DNA of 11,880 nucleotides, taken from an uncultured Bacilli bacterium (GTDB lineage Bacteria; Bacillota_I; Bacilli_A; RF39; UBA660). The stretch lies in contig CANQYN010000029.1 in NCBI GenBank assembly GCA_947628105.1, positions 1 through 11,880 on the forward strand. Direction: 5' to 3'. The position numbers and the translations under genes are program-made. The notes under the pieces are model-generated. The model was not told the origin of the DNA and did not search any database. It was given only the letters and a program-made list of their open reading frames with translations. Positions 6,499 through 11,880 of the stretch are shown one piece after another. The first letter of the stretch is position 1. Each line of letters opens with the position of its first letter.

Positions 6499-6527
6499 AT
6501 CATACTACAAAAATTTTTATTTGTCAA
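6499..6527 (-). promoter_or_regulatory. Promoter of the orphan exported-protein gene
   Basis: On the minus strand, a perfect TTGACA (6527-6522), a 17-bp spacer and TATGAT (6504-6499) predict a start near 6492, about 23 nt before the ATG. The first T's of the -35 box also belong to the rnhC terminator T run. Confidence 0.85.
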
Positions 6528-6555
6528 AAAGAGATTACTTATTTGTAATCTCTTT
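6526..6555 (-). terminator. Intrinsic terminator of rnhC
   Basis: On the minus strand AAAGAGATTAC (6555-6545) pairs with GTAATCTCTTT (6538-6528) over a 6-nt loop, an 11-bp perfect stem followed by T's to 6526. The ascending arm encodes the last residues of RNase HIII and the stop codon lies in the descending arm, so the terminator is embedded in the gene's end. Confidence 0.85.
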
Positions 6556-7485
6556 AATTTTTTCTACATTTTTAAAATTTAATTTGGCCATATCGTTTAA
6601 TTTTTCAAATCCATATTTTGTGGCGATAGTACTAGCTACTTCATCCACTTTAGGGCCTGCTCCTTTCGGAAGAAACATTCCAACAGATTCTCCTAATTTG
6701 TCAAATTCCTTTAAGAAAATATAGCGAGAGATTAAAGAAGCGGTAGCGACTGCTAGAGATTTTGTTTCTCCTTTGGTTAAAAAAGTAATATTTTTTACAA
6801 CATGAGAAGATTCTTTCAAATAATGATAATAGACATGTTCTTTTGCAAATTCATCGACGATAATATAATCAGGCGTTTTAATCCTTTGATTTAATTTATA
6901 TAATACTTTGTTATGCATAATTGCTTTGATTTTATTCATATTAAAATCAGGATGATGTGCTTCATTATATTCTTTATTAGATAAAATGATGCTTTCATAA
7001 GAGATTTCTTTCAAAAATTGAGGGACGATTTCTAATATTTTATCATCTGTCATTTTTTTTGAGTCTTTAATTCCTAATTCTTCTAAAAAAGGAATCTTTT
7101 CCTTTTCTACATAAGCGGCAGTAACGACGATAGGTCCAAAAAAATCACCTGTTCCTACTTCATCAGAACCGATCGAAGAAGAATAATAAATTTGAGGATC
7201 AATAGAGATTTCTATTTTTTCTTTTTTCTTTTTTTGTTCACTATTTTTTTCTTTTAAGTCTCCGTTAGGATTTATCTTTTTTTCTACTTGTTTCCATATA
7301 GATGCATCAATATCCGCATTTCTTCCTTGAAATACTACTTTTCCTGATTGATACAAAGTGACGACAGTATCTGCTTCATCTGCTTGAAAAATAGCATAAT
7401 CAGGAGTTTTTAATCGTTTTTTATCCTTGAAATATTCAATCATTTTTTCCTTTGTTTCTTCACTTACTTTAAAAGATATTGTCAT
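6535..7485 (-). CDS. rnhC: Ribonuclease HIII
   Basis: RNase HIII cuts the RNA strand of RNA/DNA hybrids in the cytoplasm, removing R-loops and primer remnants; it replaces RNase HI in many Bacillota. The 316-residue product has the expected plan: an N-terminal TBP-like substrate-binding domain (about 1-75), a Lys/Glu-rich linker (76-92), and the RNase HII-type catalytic domain from about 100. The signature GSDEVGTGDFFGP (106-118) provides D108 and E109, and IIVDEFA (208-214) provides D211. KGETKSLAVATASLISRY (238-255) is the usual conserved helix; E240 may be the fourth metal ligand, but this needs an alignment. The start ATG has GGGGAGG (7499-7493) seven bases upstream. It is transcribed divergently from cvpA, as in Bacillus subtilis where rnhC is divergent from the zapA-cvpA region. 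Confidence 0.96.
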   Translation of the reverse strand: MTISFKVSEETKEKMIEYFKDKKRLKTPDYAIFQADEADTVVTLYQSGKVVFQGRNADIDASIWKQVEKKINPNGDLKEKNSEQKKKKEKIEISIDPQIYYSSSIGSDEVGTGDFFGPIVVTAAYVEKEKIPFLEELGIKDSKKMTDDKILEIVPQFLKEISYESIILSNKEYNEAHHPDFNMNKIKAIMHNKVLYKLNQRIKTPDYIIVDEFAKEHVYYHYLKESSHVVKNITFLTKGETKSLAVATASLISRYIFLKEFDKLGESVGMFLPKGAGPKVDEVASTIATKYGFEKLNDMAKLNFKNVEKIKEITNK

Positions 7486-7508
7486 AAAAATGCCTCCCCA
7501 TTTATTTT

Positions 7509-7514
7509 ATCATA
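7509..7514 (-). promoter_or_regulatory. Possible -10 box of rnhC
   Basis: TATGAT (7514-7509) lies 24 bases before the rnhC ATG on the minus strand. The best -35 candidate at a 17-bp distance is TTTAGT, which is poor, so this is tentative. Confidence 0.35.
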
Positions 7515-7543
7515 TTTTTCTTTTATTTTTAACTAAAATATAT

Positions 7544-7549
7544 TATAAT
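7544..7549 (+). promoter_or_regulatory. Probable -10 box of the cvpA-trx operon
   Basis: Consensus TATAAT (7544-7549) stands 22 bases before the cvpA ATG. The matching -35 is only T-rich (about 7521-7526). Together with the rnhC box it would make a compact divergent promoter region of 86 bp. Confidence 0.45.
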
Positions 7550-7571
7550 AAGATAGAGTAGGAGGAAAAAC

Positions 7572-8288
7572 ATGAATATTATTGATATTGCTATTATTTT
7601 AATTATTGCTTGTTATATAGTAATTGGAGCCAAGAGAGGATTTTCTAAAGAAATTGTTTCATTTTTAGGTTTTTATGTGATGGTAATTGTGGCTTTTGTC
7701 TTTCGAACACCACTTGCGACCTTAATGTATGAACATTTACCATTTATTCCATTTGGAGGCATTTTTAAAGGACTAGCGGTATTAAATATCATTTTATATG
7801 AAATTTTAGCTTTTGTTATATTGCTTTCTATTTTATTGGTAGTGTTACACTTTTTAATTTTTGCGACATCTATTTTTGAAAAGATGTTAAATGCGACAAT
7901 TATTTTAGGAATTCCATCAAAAATATTAGGAGGAATTATTGGAATTGTAGAAGGGTTTGTTTGGAGTTTTATCTTAGTATATGTTTTATCTTTGCCTGTC
8001 TTTCAGTTAAAAGCGGTAAATGAATCGAAACTATCTTCTATTTTATTACAACATACTCCGGTATTATCAGAAAAAACAAAATCTTTTCATACTGCCATCG
8101 AACAATTCGATGAAGTAAAAAAAGATTATGAGGGAACAAATGATATTGATACATTTAATTATCAGGCATTAGAAGTTTTATTAAAAAATAAGATTATAAC
8201 TTCTGATTCCGTATCAAAATTAAAACAACGAGGAAGACTAACATTTAAAGGAATAGATACTTTGATTACAAAATATAAGGAGGAATAA
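7572..8288 (+). CDS. CvpA family membrane protein
   Basis: CvpA-family proteins are small integral membrane proteins. In Escherichia coli CvpA is needed for colicin V production and envelope stress tolerance; the biochemical role in Bacillota is unknown. The 238-residue product begins with the family pattern NIIDIAIILIIACYIVIGAKRGFSKEI, has four membrane helices (about 3-20, 25-45, 70-95, 112-140) with small Gly-rich turns (GIPSKILGGIIGIVEG, 113-128), and ends in a hydrophilic tail of about 95 residues. The tail is longer than in minimal family members and looks helical, with no motif I know. AGGAGG (7560-7565) precedes the ATG by six bases. The ribosome-binding site for the next gene lies within its last codons, so translation of the two is probably coupled. 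Confidence 0.85.
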   Translation: MNIIDIAIILIIACYIVIGAKRGFSKEIVSFLGFYVMVIVAFVFRTPLATLMYEHLPFIPFGGIFKGLAVLNIILYEILAFVILLSILLVVLHFLIFATSIFEKMLNATIILGIPSKILGGIIGIVEGFVWSFILVYVLSLPVFQLKAVNESKLSSILLQHTPVLSEKTKSFHTAIEQFDEVKKDYEGTNDIDTFNYQALEVLLKNKIITSDSVSKLKQRGRLTFKGIDTLITKYKEE

Positions 8289-8290
8289 AT

Positions 8291-8593
8291 ATGATACTTA
8301 TTGGAAATAAAGAAAATATAGAAGAGATACAAACAAGAGATAAAATATTAGTTGATTTTCATGCGACATGGTGTGGACCTTGTCGTATGCTTGCACCTAT
8401 TTTAGAACAAATAGAATCAAAACTTGCCTTTGATATTATGAAAATCGATGTCGATGAACAAGAAGAGTTTGCTAAAAAAAATGGCGTGATGGTAGTTCCT
8501 ACTTTAATTTTGTTTGAAAGAGGAAAAGAAGTGGGGAGAAAAAGTGGTTTTTTATCGTTAGAAGAACTTCAAGAATGGTTAGAAAAAAAGTAA
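8291..8593 (+). CDS. Thioredoxin
   Basis: This small cytoplasmic disulfide reductase of 100 residues has the classic fold markers: VDFHATWCGPCRML, with the redox pair C28 and C31 in WCGPC, DVDEQEEFAKKNGVMVVPTLILF, with the cis-Pro P70, and a final helix EELQEWLEKK. The buried acidic residue before the active site is present (D22 in VDFHA). It is about the usual length for the family, with no signal sequence, so it acts in the cytosol and would be reduced by a thioredoxin reductase encoded elsewhere. It starts three bases after the cvpA stop, with AGGAGG (8279-8284) inside the cvpA end. In many Bacilli cvpA is followed by mutS2 and then trxA; here mutS2 is absent from between them. I see no terminator before the str promoter. 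Confidence 0.95.
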   Translation: MILIGNKENIEEIQTRDKILVDFHATWCGPCRMLAPILEQIESKLAFDIMKIDVDEQEEFAKKNGVMVVPTLILFERGKEVGRKSGFLSLEELQEWLEKK

Positions 8594-8611
8594 AAAAGTG
8601 AAAAAAAACAA

Positions 8612-8640
8612 TTGACACTCATATAATAAAGTGTTATATT
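8612..8640 (+). promoter_or_regulatory. Promoter of the str operon
   Basis: Perfect -35 TTGACA (8612-8617), a 17-bp spacer and TATATT (8635-8640). The predicted start is near 8647, leaving an 87-nt leader before rpsL. This is among the strongest promoters in the window, as expected for ribosomal genes. Confidence 0.88.
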
Positions 8641-8652
8641 ATTTATGCGTTT

Positions 8653-8713
8653 GATGAGATTTGCCAAAAAGCAAATCTTTCATTAAAAAGAAAAAAGAAA
8701 CACCTGGAAGTGT
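8653..8713 (+). promoter_or_regulatory. Structured 5' leader of rpsL
   Basis: The leader holds a perfect 8-bp hairpin, AGATTTGC (8657-8664) with GCAAATCT (8671-8678), loop CAAAAA. A smaller ACAC/GTGT hairpin (8700-8703 with 8710-8713) lies just before the ribosome-binding site AAAGGAGG (8721-8728). No T run follows either hairpin, so neither is a classical terminator. A role in autoregulation or mRNA stability is possible but unproven. Confidence 0.5.
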
Positions 8714-8733
8714 GTATGTGAAAGGAGGACAAT

Positions 8734-9147
8734 ATGCCTACAATTAATCAGTTAGTAAGAAAACGTCGTAGTGATAAGGTAAGAAAGAGTAAAGCACCTA
8801 TGTTAAATATTGGATATAACAGCAGAAAGAAAAAAGAAACGCAACAAGATTCGCCACAAATGAGAGGAGTTTGTACTCGTGTAGGAACAAAAACACCAAA
8901 GAAACCAAACTCAGCATTAAGAAAATATGCTCGTGTTCGTTTAAGCAACGGACGTGAAATCGATGCCTATATCCCAGGAGAAGGACATAACTTACAAGAA
9001 CACAGTGTCGTATTAATCCGTGGGGGACGTGTAAAAGATCTAATCGGTGTTCGTTATCATATTATTCGTGGAACAATGGATACCGCTGGTGTTGAAAATC
9101 GTCGTCAAGGACGTAGTAAATATGGTTCTAAAAAACCAAAAAAATAA
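8734..9147 (+). CDS. rpsL: 30S ribosomal protein S12
   Basis: S12 lies at the decoding centre of the 30S subunit and sets accuracy. The 137-residue protein is full length and has the N-terminal insertion (about residues 24-43) common in Bacillota. The conserved blocks [20 protein letters not shown] (47-66) and [19 protein letters not shown] (84-102) are intact. K56, K57 and K101 match E. coli K42, K43 and K87, so the best-known lysine resistance positions are wild type. D102 matches the methylthiolated D88. The next motif is KDLIGVRYH: Ile104 replaces the nearly invariant Pro (E. coli P90). The codons are CTA ATC GGT, so the residue is unambiguous. It is the first gene of the str operon, five bases after AAAGGAGG. 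Confidence 0.98.
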   Translation: MPTINQLVRKRRSDKVRKSKAPMLNIGYNSRKKKETQQDSPQMRGVCTRVGTKTPKKPNSALRKYARVRLSNGREIDAYIPGEGHNLQEHSVVLIRGGRVKDLIGVRYHIIRGTMDTAGVENRRQGRSKYGSKKPKK

Positions 9148-9167
9148 TTTAGCAAAGGAGGAGAAAC

Positions 9168-9635
9168 ATGCGTAAAAATCGTGCAGAAAAAAGAGATGTT
9201 TTAGCAGATCCTATTTATCAATCAAAATTAGTTACTAAATTAATTAATCAAATTATGTTAGATGGAAAAAAAGGAACTGCTCAAAAAATTCTTTATAGTG
9301 CTTTCGATATGATAAAAGAAAAAACAGGTAAAGATCCTATGGAAGTATTCGAAAAAGCAATGGAAAATATAAAGCCAGCCTTAGAAGTAAAAACTCGTCG
9401 TGTAGGAGGAGCAAATTATCCAGTACCTAACGAAATTCGTGGAGATCGTTCTCAAGCATTAGCGTTACGTTGGTTAGTTAACTATGCTCGTCTTCGTGGA
9501 GGACATTCTATGGCAGAAAATTTAGCAAATGAAATTATTGATGCATCCGAAGGAACTGGTGGTGCAGTGAAAAAACGTGAAGATACTCATAAAATGGCAG
9601 AAGCAAACAAGGCATTTGCTCATTATCGTTGGTAG
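9168..9635 (+). CDS. rpsG: 30S ribosomal protein S7
   Basis: S7 nucleates assembly of the 30S head by binding the 3' domain of 16S rRNA and lines the mRNA exit channel. The 155-residue product is nearly the Bacillus length (156). Recognisable blocks are [20 protein letters not shown] (8-27), [16 protein letters not shown] (72-87), [11 protein letters not shown] (101-111) and the C-terminus [22 protein letters not shown] (134-155). At 91-95 it has RGDRS, where most bacteria have RPxRR, so a Pro and an Arg of a conserved rRNA-contact segment are changed. AAAGGAGG (9154-9161) lies six bases before ATG, and the stop is the only TAG in the window. It is co-transcribed with rpsL and fusA. Confidence 0.97.
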   Translation: MRKNRAEKRDVLADPIYQSKLVTKLINQIMLDGKKGTAQKILYSAFDMIKEKTGKDPMEVFEKAMENIKPALEVKTRRVGGANYPVPNEIRGDRSQALALRWLVNYARLRGGHSMAENLANEIIDASEGTGGAVKKREDTHKMAEANKAFAHYRW

Positions 9636-9649
9636 AAAGGAATTGAATT

Positions 9650-11722
9650 ATGGCTCGTGAATATAGTTTAGAAAATACTCGTAATTTTGGTATTATGGCA
9701 CATATCGATGCGGGAAAGACAACCACGACAGAGCGTATCTTATTCCATACTCATAGAATCCATAAAATCGGAGAAACTCATGATGGGGAATCTCAAATGG
9801 ATTGGATGGAACAAGAAAAAGAACGTGGGATAACGATTACTTCTGCCGCAACTACTGCTTACTGGAAAGGATATCGATTAAACATTATCGATACTCCGGG
9901 TCACGTAGATTTTACGGTTGAAGTATCTCGTTCACTTCGTGTATTAGATGGTGCTGTAGCATTGCTTGATGCTCAAGCGGGAGTAGAACCACAAACAGAA
10001 ACTGTGTGGCGTCAAGCGACAGAATTTAAAGTACCTCGTATGATTTGTTGTAATAAAATGGGAAAATTAGGAGCTGATTTCAGTTATAGTTTACAGACAA
10101 TAAAAGATCGTTTAGGTGTGATTGCTAAGCCAATACAATGGCCTATCGGTGCTGGAGATGAATTTACTGGAATTATCGACATTTTAACAAGAACAGCTTA
10201 TCAATACGATGGAAAACAAGAAGAAGAAGCAAAAATTATTGATATTCCTGATGATTTAAAATCATTAGTAGAAGAAAAAAGAGAAGAATTAATCGAATCT
10301 GTCGTTGAATTTGACGATGCTTTAATGGAAAAATATTTAGAAGGAGAAGAACTTACTGTCGAAGAAATTAAAGGGGCAATTCGTAAAGGAACTCTTGCCG
10401 TTAAATTTTTCCCAGTATTATGTGCAGATGCATTAAGTAATAAAGGAACAAAATTATTACTTGATGCCGTAGTTGATTACATGCCAGCTCCTACTGATAT
10501 TGAATCCATTAAAGGAGTCGATTTAAATGATAATCCAACGGAAAGACATCCATCTGATTCAGAACCATTTAGTGCTTTAGCATTTAAGGTTATGACAGAT
10601 CCTTACGTTGGTCGTTTGACATTTTTCCGTGTTTATTCAGGTCATTTGTCAAGTGGATCTTACATTCTAAATGCAACAAAGAATACGAAAGAAAGAATTG
10701 GACGTATTTTACAAATGCATGCCAATAATCGTACTGAAATATCAGAAGTATATACAGGAGATATTGCAGCAGCGGTCGGACTTAAAAATACAACGACAGG
10801 TGATACTTTATGTGATGAGAAGAAACCTTGTATTCTAGAAAGTATGGAATTCCCAGAACCTGTTATGGAACTTGCTATTGAACCAAAATCAAAAGCAGAT
10901 CAAGATAAGATGGCAATAGCTTTACAAAAATTAGCAGAAGAAGATCCTACTTTTCGAGCAAGTACGAATCATGAAACAGGACAAACCATTATTGCTGGTA
11001 TGGGAGAGTTACATCTAGATATTATCGTCGATCGTATGAGAAGAGAATTTAATGTGGAAGCTAATGTAGGAAAACCACAAGTTTCTTATCGTGAAACGAT
11101 TACTCAAGCAGGAGAATGTGAAGGAAAATATATCAAACAATCTGGTGGTCGTGGACAATATGGACACGTATGGGTTAAATTTGAACCAAATCCAGATAAA
11201 GGATATGAATTTGTCGACGCTATCGTTGGTGGAGTTGTTCCTCGTGAATATATTCCAGTAACAGATAAAGGATTACAAGAAGCTATGCAAACAGGAATTT
11301 TAGCTGGATATCCTATGGTAGATATTAAAGCAACATTATATGATGGTTCTTATCATGATGTTGACTCATCTGAAATGGCTTTCAAAATTGCGGCTTCAAT
11401 GGCTTTAAAAGAAGCTAAAAACAAATGTAGACCAATTTTACTAGAACCAATTATGAAAGTTCAAGTAATTACACCAGATGAATATTTAGGTAATGTTATG
11501 GGAGATATTACTTCTCGTCGTGGAAAACCTATGGGACAAGAATCGAGAGGAAATGCTCTTGCCATCGATGCTATGGTACCACTTGCTGAGATGTTTGGAT
11601 ATGCTACTTCATTACGTTCAAATACACAAGGTCGTGCTAATTATACGATGGAAATTGATCATTATGAAGAAGTACCAAAAAATATTGCTGATGAAATTAT
11701 CAAGAAAAATGGTGGAAACTAA
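9650..11722 (+). CDS. fusA: Elongation factor G, with altered G4 and G5 motifs
   Basis: EF-G is the GTPase that drives tRNA-mRNA translocation and, with RRF, ribosome recycling. The 690-residue protein is full length and aligns by eye along its whole length with Bacillus EF-G: G domain (1 to about 280), domain II (about 285-400), III, IV (with [10 protein letters not shown] and [11 protein letters not shown]) and V. P-loop [11 protein letters not shown] (17-27), switch I ending GITIT (60-64) and DTPGHVDF (81-88, catalytic H85) are intact. The G4 motif is NKMG (135-138) instead of NKMD, so the Asp that reads guanine is Gly. The G5 motif is CADAL (258-262) instead of CGSAF/L, placing an Asp at 260. 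Despite these changes the frame is uninterrupted and the rest is well conserved. The start has AAGGA eight bases upstream, 14 bases after rpsG. Confidence 0.97.
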   Translation: MAREYSLENTRNFGIMAHIDAGKTTTTERILFHTHRIHKIGETHDGESQMDWMEQEKERGITITSAATTAYWKGYRLNIIDTPGHVDFTVEVSRSLRVLDGAVALLDAQAGVEPQTETVWRQATEFKVPRMICCNKMGKLGADFSYSLQTIKDRLGVIAKPIQWPIGAGDEFTGIIDILTRTAYQYDGKQEEEAKIIDIPDDLKSLVEEKREELIESVVEFDDALMEKYLEGEELTVEEIKGAIRKGTLAVKFFPVLCADALSNKGTKLLLDAVVDYMPAPTDIESIKGVDLNDNPTERHPSDSEPFSALAFKVMTDPYVGRLTFFRVYSGHLSSGSYILNATKNTKERIGRILQMHANNRTEISEVYTGDIAAAVGLKNTTTGDTLCDEKKPCILESMEFPEPVMELAIEPKSKADQDKMAIALQKLAEEDPTFRASTNHETGQTIIAGMGELHLDIIVDRMRREFNVEANVGKPQVSYRETITQAGECEGKYIKQSGGRGQYGHVWVKFEPNPDKGYEFVDAIVGGVVPREYIPVTDKGLQEAMQTGILAGYPMVDIKATLYDGSYHDVDSSEMAFKIAASMALKEAKNKCRPILLEPIMKVQVITPDEYLGNVMGDITSRRGKPMGQESRGNALAIDAMVPLAEMFGYATSLRSNTQGRANYTMEIDHYEEVPKNIADEIIKKNGGN

Positions 11723-11749
11723 GAGAAAATACTTGCTATTTTCCCTTAG
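11719..11749 (+). promoter_or_regulatory. Hairpin between fusA and tuf, without T run
   Basis: CTAAG (11719-11723) pairs with CTTAG (11745-11749), and GAAAATA (11725-11731) with TATTTTC (11737-11743), with one A-C mismatch and a CTTGC loop: 12 pairs in all. It includes the fusA stop codon. No T run follows, so it is not a standard terminator; it may slow 3' decay of the upstream mRNA or be a processing site that uncouples tuf from fusA. Confidence 0.55.
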
Positions 11750-11792
11750 TTGATATAAAATAAAATTATATGTAAATAAGGAGGAGAAAATT

Positions 11793-11880
11793 ATGGCAAA
11801 ACAAAAATATGATCGTTCAAAACCACATGTTAACATTGGTACAATTGGACACGTAGACCATGGTAAAACAACTTTAACAG
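11793..11880 (+). CDS. tuf: Elongation factor Tu, N-terminal fragment
   Basis: The first 29 codons are present before the window ends. They begin [20 protein letters not shown], and the next residues are VDHGKTTLT, containing the P-loop GHVDHGKT (residues 19-26) of EF-Tu, the GTPase that carries aminoacyl-tRNA to the ribosome. The ribosome-binding site AAGGAGG (11778-11784) is eight bases upstream. It is the fourth gene of the str operon, and the order rpsL-rpsG-fusA-tuf confirms the identity. The G4 and G5 motifs lie outside the window, so it cannot be seen whether EF-Tu shares the changes found in EF-G. Confidence 0.97.
   Translation, partial: MAKQKYDRSKPHVNIGTIGHVDHGKTTLT

Noticed and set aside
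6494..6724. Open frame of 76 codons on the plus strand
   Set aside because: It overlaps the end of rnhC, its terminator and the next promoter in antisense; the hydrophobic look comes from the complement of Lys-rich and Asn-rich codons.
8657..8690. Hairpin in the rpsL leader as terminator of the trx transcript
   Set aside because: The 8-bp stem is followed by TTCATTAAAAAG, not a T run, and it lies downstream of the str promoter, where a terminator would block the ribosomal operon.
8748..8948. Open frame of 66 codons antisense to rpsL
   Set aside because: A shadow of a highly conserved ribosomal gene without its own start signals.
9535..9726. Open frame of 63 codons antisense across the rpsG-fusA junction
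   Set aside because: It has no Shine-Dalgarno sequence and spans two conserved genes, so it is a chance frame.
11750..11778. Possible tuf promoter TTGATA (11750-11755) with TAAATA (11773-11778)
   Set aside because: The -10 is poor and would put the start at or beyond the ribosome-binding site; TATATG (11767-11772) is only 11 bp from the -35.
11493..11836. Two overlapping frames (plus 11493-11753, minus 11618-11836) around the end of fusA
   Set aside because: Both lie in or against fusA coding sequence and the tuf start and have no start signals.
1..11880. Reassignment of TGA to tryptophan
   Set aside because: No TGA stop is used, which made me look, but all Trp codons I checked are TGG and all frames are intact under the standard code. 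Avoidance of TGA in eleven genes fits low GC.
1..11880. Mobile element, CRISPR array, toxin-antitoxin pair or defence island
   Set aside because: I find no transposase, integrase, regularly spaced repeats or paired small genes; the window is mainly conserved housekeeping genes.

Overview
The window is strongly AT-rich chromosomal DNA of a low-GC Bacillota. The S12 protein carries the N-terminal insertion typical of this phylum, the gene set is Bacilli-like (LCP ligase, RNase HIII, CvpA, SpoIIIE/FtsK translocase), and ribosome-binding sites are near-perfect AGGAGG. I infer a Bacilli lineage near Erysipelotrichales or the uncultured gut RF39-type groups, but nothing here fixes the genus. The eleven visible stop codons are ten TAA and one TAG. 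In-frame tryptophans are TGG and no reading frame is broken by TGA, so the standard bacterial code fits.

Layout. 1-390: C-terminal half of a papain-like (C39-type) cysteine protease, cut by the window edge. 391-740: an imperfect hairpin, an 11-bp tandem repeat, a bidirectional terminator and a tRNA-Cys gene on the minus strand with its own promoter. 799-2822: a monocistronic LytR-CpsA-Psr (LCP) cell-wall polymer ligase with a clear promoter and terminator. 2841-3605: a ZIP-family metal transporter. 3611-3814: an independently transcribed structured RNA, best explained as a 6S RNA. 3845-6031: FtsK/SpoIIIE DNA translocase. 6056-6469 (minus): an orphan small exported protein. 6535-7485 (minus): RNase HIII. 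7572-8593: cvpA and a thioredoxin as a two-gene operon, divergent from rnhC. 8612-11880: the str operon, rpsL-rpsG-fusA-tuf, with a consensus promoter and a structured leader; tuf is cut by the window end.

How the parts relate. Most of the window is housekeeping: envelope assembly, chromosome segregation, R-loop and RNA/DNA hybrid removal, redox, and translation. I see no mobile element, CRISPR array or defence island. Transcription signals are unusually legible: several promoters have 17-bp spacers and most units end in perfect hairpins.

The most unusual signals are in the translation genes. EF-G has lost the Asp of its NKxD guanine-specificity motif (NKMG) and has gained an Asp in the G5 motif (GSA replaced by ADA), which looks like a reciprocal, possibly compensatory change. 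S12 has Ile in place of the almost invariant Pro of KDLPG (E. coli P90), a position tied to streptomycin response and accuracy. S7 has RGDRS where RPxRR is usual. Together these suggest a lineage with a drifted decoding and translocation apparatus. The 6S-like RNA and the orphan CxxC secreted protein are the other items worth checking.
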